Source: Lachnospiraceae bacterium UBA6998 (GTDB lineage: Bacteria > Bacillota > Clostridia > Lachnospirales > Lachnospiraceae). Taken from it: a stretch of DNA of 64,000 bases. The stretch lies in NCBI GenBank assembly GCA_002448395.1, contig DJXS01000004.1, positions 1-64,000 on the forward strand. Reading direction: 5' to 3'. Positions 58,403 through 64,000 of this stretch are shown here, piece by piece. A model generated the notes under the pieces. The model saw only the letters and a program-made list of their open reading frames with translations. It did not search any database and was not told where the DNA came from. The position numbers and the translations under genes were made by a program. Position 1 is the first letter of the stretch. Every line of letters begins with the position of its first letter.

Positions 58403-59510
58403 ACTCATTGTAGCAGCGGCTGGGTCTGGGAAAACAACCTGCATTGTCCAGAAGGCATTGAAGATCACGGGTGAAAGAGTGTTAATTACCACATTTACAG
58501 AAGCAAATGAGCGAGAAATCCGAAAAAAGTTTTTCGAGATTAACCACTTCATACCTGATAATGTTGTAGTGCAGACTTGGTTTTCTTTTCTTATACAACA
58601 CGGGGTTAAGCCATATCAGAGTGTGCTGTTTAACGGAAAAGTAACCGGTTTGCTTTTAGTCAACGGAAGGTCCGGCCTTCACTACAGGCTAAAAAACGGG
58701 ACACCGGTATACTACGGAGAAGAAACAATCGAGAAACACTATTTCAGTGATTCAAAGCTTATCTATTCTGATAAATTATCAAAATTTGTGGTGAGAACCA
58801 ACGAATTGACAAATGGTCTTGTAATAAAACGTATAGGGAAGATTTTTTCGCATTTCTTTATTGATGAAGTTCAGGATTTGGCAGGCTATGATTTAGAGAT
58901 TATAAAGCTGCTCTTCTCTTTGGATTCTGATGTTTTGCTGGTCGGAGATCCTCGCCAAGTAACATACCACACACACGAAGAATCAAAGTATGAAAAATAC
59001 TCTGATGGGAAAATTGAAAGCTTCGTAAAAAAAGAGTGTGCCGAGTATTCCGTCGAAATAGATGACACTACCCTGAGCAAAACGTACCGGAACAACGACA
59101 AAATATGCTCCTTCGCGAATTCCATATATAGCGAATTCAAGCCATGTGAATGCGCAATGCATCAGCTTTCAGGGCATGATGGCGTTTTTTTCATTTCGCC
59201 AAAAGATGTAGATACTTATTTATCTACCTATGGGCCAGTCCAATTAAGAGACAGCATTAAAACCAATGTCAATCTTGATTATCCGGTCATGAATCTTGGC
59301 GAAGCGAAAGGGCTAACCTTTGAGCGAGTTCTAATCTACCCAACGTCCAAAATGATTGATTGGATCGTAGATCACAAAAAAGAACTAAAACCAAAGAGCA
59401 GATCAAAGCTTTATGTTGGGGTAACACGAGCGCAATATAGTGTTGCAATTGTGTTCGATAACAAAAAGAGCGTTTCTATTCCAGGAATAGAGACTTACAC
59501 ATGTCCATGA
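58392..59510 (+). CDS. UvrD-like superfamily 1 helicase (Gabija GajB-like)
   Basis: About 372 aa from ATG 58392, overlapping gajA-like by 11 bases, with TGGAGG 10 bases upstream. Motifs: I VAAAGSGKTTCIV, II FIDEVQDLAG, III VGDPRQVTYHTH, IV/V LSKTYRNNDKICSFA, and VGVTRAQYSVAIVF. Shorter than B. cereus GajB (494 aa), mainly in the accessory subdomains. With the preceding nuclease it forms the two-gene Gabija layout. Confidence 0.82.
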   Translation: MGNKLIVAAAGSGKTTCIVQKALKITGERVLITTFTEANEREIRKKFFEINHFIPDNVVVQTWFSFLIQHGVKPYQSVLFNGKVTGLLLVNGRSGLHYRLKNGTPVYYGEETIEKHYFSDSKLIYSDKLSKFVVRTNELTNGLVIKRIGKIFSHFFIDEVQDLAGYDLEIIKLLFSLDSDVLLVGDPRQVTYHTHEESKYEKYSDGKIESFVKKECAEYSVEIDDTTLSKTYRNNDKICSFANSIYSEFKPCECAMHQLSGHDGVFFISPKDVDTYLSTYGPVQLRDSIKTNVNLDYPVMNLGEAKGLTFERVLIYPTSKMIDWIVDHKKELKPKSRSKLYVGVTRAQYSVAIVFDNKKSVSIPGIETYTCP

Positions 59511-59621
59511 CAGCTGATTAATTACTGTTTCCTTAAAAGATGTAATAGATGAATTGGTTATACTAAGTTTTTTCTTTGATTTTCATCTGGATAAGAAACA
59601 ATGATTTACTCATTTCTTTTC

Positions 59622-59651
59622 GGCCGTAGCAAAAAATGCTGCGGCCTTTTT
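59622..59651 (+). terminator. intrinsic terminator of Gabija-like pair
   Basis: Stem GGCCGTAGCA / TGCTGCGGCC, A-loop, TTTTTCT tail, 110 bases after the stop codon. It separates the Gabija-like transcript from the methylase operon. Confidence 0.85.
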
Positions 59652-59688
59652 CTGGGAATAATCAGGTATAAAAATGTGCCCAGAGTTA

Positions 59689-59717
59689 TTGCGTGCGACG
59701 AAGGAATGTGTTATCAT
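59689..59717 (+). promoter_or_regulatory. promoter of methyltransferase operon
   Basis: TTGCGT, 17-base spacer, TATCAT, 42 bases before the ATG. A TTCCCATGAGGTGATGAA ribosome site follows. The methylase carries an N-terminal ribbon-helix-helix and may bind here. Confidence 0.6.
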
Positions 59718-59758
59718 GGGTAAAGACAGGTATATTATTTTTCCCATGAGGTGATGAA

Positions 59759-60895
59759 ATGGCTAAACAAGTCCATATTCGTTTAGACGATACTGTATAT
59801 GAAGCGCTGGCGGGGTACACCGATGAAGCAGGGGAAACACTTCAAGATTGCGTCAACAGTGCAATCATGCAGTTTTTGAATCGTCAAAAAAGACAGATCC
59901 CTGAAAAAGCAGATTTCACATTTATTGACCTGTTTGCTGGCATTGGAGGAATGCGAATCGCTTTTGAGCAAGCCGGTGGTCACTGTGTTTATTCCAATGA
60001 ATGGAATAAGTATTGCCAGCAGACATATTTTGCCAATTTCGGTGAACAGCCTGATGGAGATATCACGAAAGTTGATGCAAATACAATTCCTGACCATGAT
60101 ATCCTGGTAGCAGGTTTCCCGTGCCAACCGTTTTCCATCGCGGGTGTCTCAAAAAAACAAAGTCTTGGACGCGCGACTGGCTTCGAGGACAAGACTCAGG
60201 GGACACTGTTCTTTGATGTGTGTCGCATAATCAAAGCAAAGCGGCCAAAAGCTTTTTTGCTGGAAAACGTGAAGAATCTCTGTAGCCATGACAGAGGAAG
60301 AACATTTAAAGTGATTCTTGAGTCGCTGGAAGAGTTGAACTATGAGGTCTTTTATAAAATCCTTGATGGCCAGAACTTTGTTCCTCAACACCGAGAGAGA
60401 ATACTGATTGTAGGCTTTGATCGAGAGCGATACGGAAACGATGTGAAGTTCGATTTTGATATCAAGCCTGTTTTCCCCAAACCTGTAATGAGAGACATCC
60501 TGGAGCATGATGTTGATGACAGGTATACCCTTTCCGATAAGCTGTGGCTTTATTTGCAGAATTACGCTAACAAGCACAAAGCAGCGGGTAATGGCTTCGG
60601 CTATGGTTTAGCACCCCTTGACGGAGTATCCAGAACACTCAGCGCCAGGTACTATAAAGATGGATCGGAGATACTCATAGCACAGGACAGTAAAAACCCA
60701 CGCAGATTGACCCCAAGAGAATGTGCAAGATTACAGGGATTTCCCGACACATTCAAAATTGCTGTTTCTGATACACAGGCATATAGACAATTCGGAAACT
60801 CAGTTGTTGTACCCCTCATGCATGCCACAGCAGAACTGATTGTGGCTAAGCTGAATGAACTGGTTGAAGACGTTGATGTCGCGGAGGTGGGATAA
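59759..60895 (+). CDS. DNA (cytosine-5) methyltransferase, Dcm/M.EcoRII-like, with N-terminal RHH
   Basis: 378 aa. Residues 1-45 ([38 protein letters not shown]) form a ribbon-helix-helix as in MobC/Arc repressors. Then m5C motifs: [26 protein letters not shown] with catalytic Cys, [38 protein letters not shown]. It should protect the host at the site cut by the EcoRII-type enzyme (C5 of cytosine in a CCWGG-like site, by analogy). Stop and next ATG are adjacent (TAAATG). Confidence 0.93.
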   Translation: MAKQVHIRLDDTVYEALAGYTDEAGETLQDCVNSAIMQFLNRQKRQIPEKADFTFIDLFAGIGGMRIAFEQAGGHCVYSNEWNKYCQQTYFANFGEQPDGDITKVDANTIPDHDILVAGFPCQPFSIAGVSKKQSLGRATGFEDKTQGTLFFDVCRIIKAKRPKAFLLENVKNLCSHDRGRTFKVILESLEELNYEVFYKILDGQNFVPQHRERILIVGFDRERYGNDVKFDFDIKPVFPKPVMRDILEHDVDDRYTLSDKLWLYLQNYANKHKAAGNGFGYGLAPLDGVSRTLSARYYKDGSEILIAQDSKNPRRLTPRECARLQGFPDTFKIAVSDTQAYRQFGNSVVVPLMHATAELIVAKLNELVEDVDVAEVG

Positions 60896-62071
60896 ATGCA
60901 GAATTATGCGATTCCTGCTATTCAGGCAGTGATTCAGGGCGCTATTGCATACTGTAAGTTTCTTTCAGCCAATGATACAGGAGAAACAGGCGGACACCAG
61001 GGTGGCATATATGTTTCCAAGCCTTCTATTCCCATTTTGTTTGAGACTCCGGGGATTCGAGGCGAAAACAAAGATAAGTGGGTAAGGATCAAATGGCAGG
61101 GTGATTTTGAATCGAATACTCGCTTTATTTACTATGGTCAGGGAACAAGGAATGAGTACAGGATTACCAATTTTGGACGCGATTTTCCGTTCCTGACTTC
61201 TGAATACACTGGTGCACTTTTCGTATTAGTTAAAAACGACGAAGAGAATTACCAAGGCTTTGTCCTGAACACAGAAGATGAAATTGACCAGTTCCTCGAC
61301 GCTTTCGGGCTGACTCCTGCCGAGACAAATCGTCTGATTTCCGGCCATTTTGTTCGCCCTGAAGCACACGAAACAGTAGAAATAGATCAGTATATTGCGT
61401 CGCTTGAAGAAGACTTCCCCTCATCTGAAGAGATGTCGGCTGCAGCCAGACGAATCCAAGACGCAGTATTTGATCACAGGGAACTCGTTGTAACGAATCC
61501 TGACCAGAAGCTTCTGGATTGGACAGATCTGGAATTCAGGCTTTTTAAGGCACTCGAGTATGCAAGATATGCTGACTTGATTTCACAGGGGTTTGTTAGT
61601 GTCGATGAGTTTGTTGCTACAGCAAACCAGGTTCTAAATAGACGGAAGAGCCGTGCGGGGAAGAGTCTTGAGCACCACCTGGCAGCGATTTTTGCTGAAA
61701 ACAGTTTGCAGTTTCAAGAACAGGCTGTAACAGAAGGACGAAAAAAACCGGATTTTCTATTCCCGTCTCAAGAAGCATATCACAATCGGGATTATCCTGT
61801 GGAACAGCTGATATCTCTTGCGGCAAAAACAACCTGTAAAGACAGATGGCGCCAGGTAATCAACGAAGCAGATCGACTTCGCGACAGGCCAAAGTATCTC
61901 TGTACGCTTCAGCAGGGCATTTCTACTGCACAACTGGATGAAATGCAGGAGGAGAGGGTTATCCTTGTTGTTCCCAGACCTTTCATTGCTGCTTATCCGA
62001 GAGAGCGGCAAGACAGGATTTGGACGTTGGGACAATTCGTCCAGTTTGTCAGAGAGGTTGAGGGACTATAA
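60896..62071 (+). CDS. EcoRII-type restriction endonuclease
   Basis: 391 aa, close to EcoRII (404 aa). N-terminal effector domain with SANDTGETGGHQGG and FIYYGQGTRNEYR; C-terminal catalytic domain from ~260 with GKSLEHHLAAIF, GRKKPDFLFPS and LISLAAKTTCKDRWRQVI, matching the EcoRII-C nuclease (PD, AxK and KDRWRQ motifs). Type IIE: needs a second site bound by the N-terminal domain. Between its methylase and Vsr, a normal EcoRII operon. Confidence 0.93.
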   Translation: MQNYAIPAIQAVIQGAIAYCKFLSANDTGETGGHQGGIYVSKPSIPILFETPGIRGENKDKWVRIKWQGDFESNTRFIYYGQGTRNEYRITNFGRDFPFLTSEYTGALFVLVKNDEENYQGFVLNTEDEIDQFLDAFGLTPAETNRLISGHFVRPEAHETVEIDQYIASLEEDFPSSEEMSAAARRIQDAVFDHRELVVTNPDQKLLDWTDLEFRLFKALEYARYADLISQGFVSVDEFVATANQVLNRRKSRAGKSLEHHLAAIFAENSLQFQEQAVTEGRKKPDFLFPSQEAYHNRDYPVEQLISLAAKTTCKDRWRQVINEADRLRDRPKYLCTLQQGISTAQLDEMQEERVILVVPRPFIAAYPRERQDRIWTLGQFVQFVREVEGL

Positions 62072-62517
62072 TGGCTGACAGCTTAACGCCTGAAAGACGA
62101 AGCTGGAATATGTCCCGGATAAAGAGTAAAAACACGAAGCCCGAGGTATATTTACGTAAGCTTCTGTTTGCAAAAGGATATCGTTATCGGATAGCGCCCA
62201 AATACGTCCCGGGACATCCAGACATTTATCTGAAGAAATATAATACCGCGATCTTCGTCCATGGCTGCTTCTGGCACAGACACACTGGATGCAAATATGC
62301 TTACACGCCCAAGACAAGAGTTGAATTCTGGGGGAAAAAGTTCTCGGATAATATTATGCGAGATCAAATAGTAAGAGAAGAATTGAAGCAAAAAGGAATT
62401 AAACAACTAATTATCTGGGAGTGCACAATAGAGACCATGAAAAGAAATGCATCGAACGATGCATTTACCAATTTAGTAAGTTTTATGAACAATAGTGAGC
62501 AATATATGGAGCTATAA
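62071..62517 (+). CDS. vsr: very short patch repair endonuclease Vsr
   Basis: 148 aa, full length. SWNMSRIKSKNTKPEVYLRKLLFAKGYRYRIAPKYVPGHPDIYLKKYNTAIFVHGCFWHRHTGCKYA: PGHPD with catalytic Asp, and HGCFWH zinc/catalytic residues. It repairs T:G mismatches from deamination of 5-methylcytosine made by the Dcm-like methylase. Overlaps the endonuclease gene by one base (TAATG). Confidence 0.95.
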   Translation: MADSLTPERRSWNMSRIKSKNTKPEVYLRKLLFAKGYRYRIAPKYVPGHPDIYLKKYNTAIFVHGCFWHRHTGCKYAYTPKTRVEFWGKKFSDNIMRDQIVREELKQKGIKQLIIWECTIETMKRNASNDAFTNLVSFMNNSEQYMEL

Positions 62518-62530
62518 AAACTTAAAGTGA

Positions 62531-62570
62531 AAAGCATCGCTGTTGCATACAGTGCAACGGCGATGCTTTA
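62531..62570. terminator. bidirectional terminator
   Basis: Stem AAAGCATCGCTGTTGCA / TGCAACGGCGATGCTTT with a 5-base loop between the convergent vsr gene and the minus-strand membrane gene. Confidence 0.85.
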
Positions 62571-62585
62571 TCGTTATACACATGT

Positions 62586-63152
62586 TTAATTAGCATTATC
62601 AATAAGTGCTTTAAGGCGCTTAATGATTATCAGAATATTCAGAAGCATTACGAAAATTCCATAGTACACAAGAAAACTAATGATATAGAGAGCAACGAGG
62701 TGCAACTTAGCCCCAATAAAAAGGATTGCTATAGTCAAAACGATAGTTATTATGCACAGCAATATTTCTATTAGAACTGTTGCAACAGTTCCGCTAAGGA
62801 CTTCTTTGTACAAGGGAGCATTACTGGCTGAGGCCTTGCTGGCCAGAATAGACAGCATGGCAAAGAAACCAGATACAAGAATTGAGAGAAAGACTATGAG
62901 GCTTTCCGAGAGATCTGAAGTAATAACAGTTACTTGAATAACTGAAGCTGAGAATAGTAAAGGCGTTCCCCAATACAGGAAGAATTGTCTTTTTGCACCG
63001 GAAAAAACAGAATAATAATCCTTTATAACAATGCTAAGGTCAGAATAATTTGTTGAAGATCTGAAAATAAAAAAGCAAAAGATAAAGATACCAATGATAA
63101 AAAGGCCGAGAGGTGAAACAACTGCTTTTAAAACATTAATAATCATACCCAT
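62586..63152 (-). CDS. small polytopic membrane protein of a two-gene system
   Basis: 188 aa, ATG 63152 after GAGGTGAGAAA. About four membrane spans (VSPLGLFIIGIFIFCFFIFR, FFLYWGTPLLFSASVIQVTVI, LIVFLSILVSGFFAMLSILAS, VLIEILLCIITIVLTIAILFIGAKLHLVALYIISFLVYYGIFVML). AT-rich. Follows the soluble gene by ~20 bases. A soluble sensor plus small multi-pass membrane protein recalls RexA/RexB and Kiwa KwaB/KwaA; I cannot show sequence homology. Confidence 0.6.
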   Translation of the reverse strand: MGMIINVLKAVVSPLGLFIIGIFIFCFFIFRSSTNYSDLSIVIKDYYSVFSGAKRQFFLYWGTPLLFSASVIQVTVITSDLSESLIVFLSILVSGFFAMLSILASKASASNAPLYKEVLSGTVATVLIEILLCIITIVLTIAILFIGAKLHLVALYIISFLVYYGIFVMLLNILIIIKRLKALIDNAN

Positions 63153-63173
63153 TTTCTCACCTCACTAGATAGC

Positions 63174-64000
63174 CTAAAAACTGTTCGGAAGATGCTCAAT
63201 ATACTCGTTTGCAACCTCAATCAAATGCAGTTTCAATGCACCGGAATTAATGGTTCCGTCAGCAAGAAGAATACTATCAGGCAAAGCTTCTTCAACAGAA
63301 AGATCCTCGAGCCCATGGAGATTGATTGTCCGAACCCTTTTGCCAATACCGATTTCCATTCTTACATCTGTATAGTCTATCCCCTCAAATGTGTAATAAT
63401 TATACTTCGATTCTGATACATATTTTAGCTTGTCCTTCATCTCCTTTGTAACGCGTAACGGAGTAAGTACACGCTCCTCACGTCCAAATCCAAAGCCATA
63501 GAGCCGGTCGGTAGGGTCTTGACTTGTACTGTTTCTCCCAAGCTTAATTTTGCGAAGAATCCCATCGTCAAAGATTTTCTTTAAATAGAAATCTGGAGCG
63601 AGATTTTGGGTTTTAAATGTTAGTCCAAGCCTGTTGGAAAAATATGACTGGATAGCTCTTGAAGTGACTGTTTTAATTCCGTAAACTCCGATTTCTTGGA
63701 AGAAAAGCAAACCACGAGTGGTTTTCGATTTAGGATGATCTTTGGGGATAACTACCATCACATAGAATCTTTTTACATCTGCTTGGTCTTTTGTTTTCTT
63801 ATATACAGCACGCAAGCTTATACGATCAACTAAATCAGAAGCATATCCATAATATCCGGCATTTACTGCAAAGAAGAAATATCGGTAATTTTCTGTTTCT
63901 TCGATGCCTTCATCCAACTTTTGACAACAGAAGAGTTGTTTGGTCTCTTCTTTATCATCAATTTGGTCGCTGTTTGATACAAATTCTTCAAACAGATCTA
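63174..64000 (-). CDS. soluble protein of a two-gene system (5' end outside window), RexA-like layout
   Basis: The frame stays open from the TAG at 63174 to the window edge, so the start lies beyond 64000; at least 275 aa are seen. Two alpha/beta domains: YRYFFFAVNAGYYGYASDLVDRI...DVKRFYVMVVIPKDHPKSK then GLLFFQEIGVYGIKTVTSRAIQSYFSNRLGL, and a C-terminal RTINLHGLEDLSVEEAL. Lambda RexA has a similar central segment (FLFVEGDTIGF.TV...DFL). Function unknown; the pairing with the next membrane gene suggests membrane-effector defence. Confidence 0.45.
   Translation of the reverse strand, partial: DLFEEFVSNSDQIDDKEETKQLFCCQKLDEGIEETENYRYFFFAVNAGYYGYASDLVDRISLRAVYKKTKDQADVKRFYVMVVIPKDHPKSKTTRGLLFFQEIGVYGIKTVTSRAIQSYFSNRLGLTFKTQNLAPDFYLKKIFDDGILRKIKLGRNSTSQDPTDRLYGFGFGREERVLTPLRVTKEMKDKLKYVSESKYNYYTFEGIDYTDVRMEIGIGKRVRTINLHGLEDLSVEEALPDSILLADGTINSGALKLHLIEVANEYIEHLPNSF

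Overview
The window looks like the chromosome of a GC-moderate, low-GC-clade Gram-positive bacterium of class Clostridia, most plausibly Oscillospirales (Ruminococcaceae/Oscillospiraceae). The evidence is the SD-driven GTG/TTG starts, the ECF sigma/anti-sigma pair with solute-binding lipoproteins, LPXTG/sortase surface genes, and a Firmicutes-type conjugation gene set (VirD4, VirB4, PrgI, NlpC/P60-3D hydrolase). This is inference from protein families; no rRNA or tRNA gene was seen.

Layout. 1-5.3 kb: 3' part of a solute-binding protein gene, a divergent ECF sigma/anti-sigma operon, and an intact solute-binding lipoprotein. 5.3-12 kb: chromosomal genes (Cu/Zn superoxide dismutase, Rieske-type FAD oxidoreductase, small proteins) mixed with two small degraded cassettes. 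Each cassette is a serine-recombinase 3' remnant followed by a near-identical promoter and cargo: a Bro-N protein in one, a 47-aa ORF plus an AbiJ-like nuclease in the other. The second abuts a 368-bp copy of the lipoprotein gene's 3' end. 12-17 kb: minus-strand run of small accessory genes (YkgJ-like, YodL, DUF4262, unknowns). 17-31.5 kb: Fic protein, signal peptidase, sigma factor, a DUF3268 gene with a structured leader RNA, a Phd/ParE toxin-antitoxin pair, a sortase-assembled pilus operon, an S1-domain protein, an IS200-type insertion and a RelB/PIN pair. 31.5-45.6 kb: type IV secretion block (VirD4, VirB4, PrgI/VirB3, NlpC/P60-3D hydrolase, VirB6, VirB2). 46-50.3 kb: integration and mobilisation module (tyrosine integrase, excisionase, relaxase, MobC, candidate oriT). 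50.5-64 kb: plus-strand Fic gene and a dense defence island.

How it works together. The 12-50 kb part reads as an integrative conjugative element: pilus and adhesin probably help donor-recipient contact, the T4SS exports DNA, and relaxase/MobC process oriT. The lack of a relaxase inside the T4SS block, and a second excisionase-like gene, leave open that the integrase-relaxase module is a separate mobilisable element.

The defence island is the most interesting part. A SNF2 helicase, a stand-alone EcoRII-N-type DNA-binding domain, a GHKL (MutL/MORC-type) ATPase and an HNH nuclease lie in one tight operon. They are followed by an AT-rich Gabija-like pair (OLD-type nuclease and UvrD-like helicase), then a complete EcoRII-like restriction-modification operon (C5 methyltransferase with an N-terminal ribbon-helix-helix, EcoRII-type endonuclease, Vsr). 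The two EcoRII-N domains share the same signature motifs, which suggests that the SNF2/GHKL/HNH complex and the classical endonuclease read the same methylation mark. The window ends in an AT-rich, minus-strand pair: a soluble protein running off the edge and a small multi-pass membrane protein, with a RexAB-like layout.
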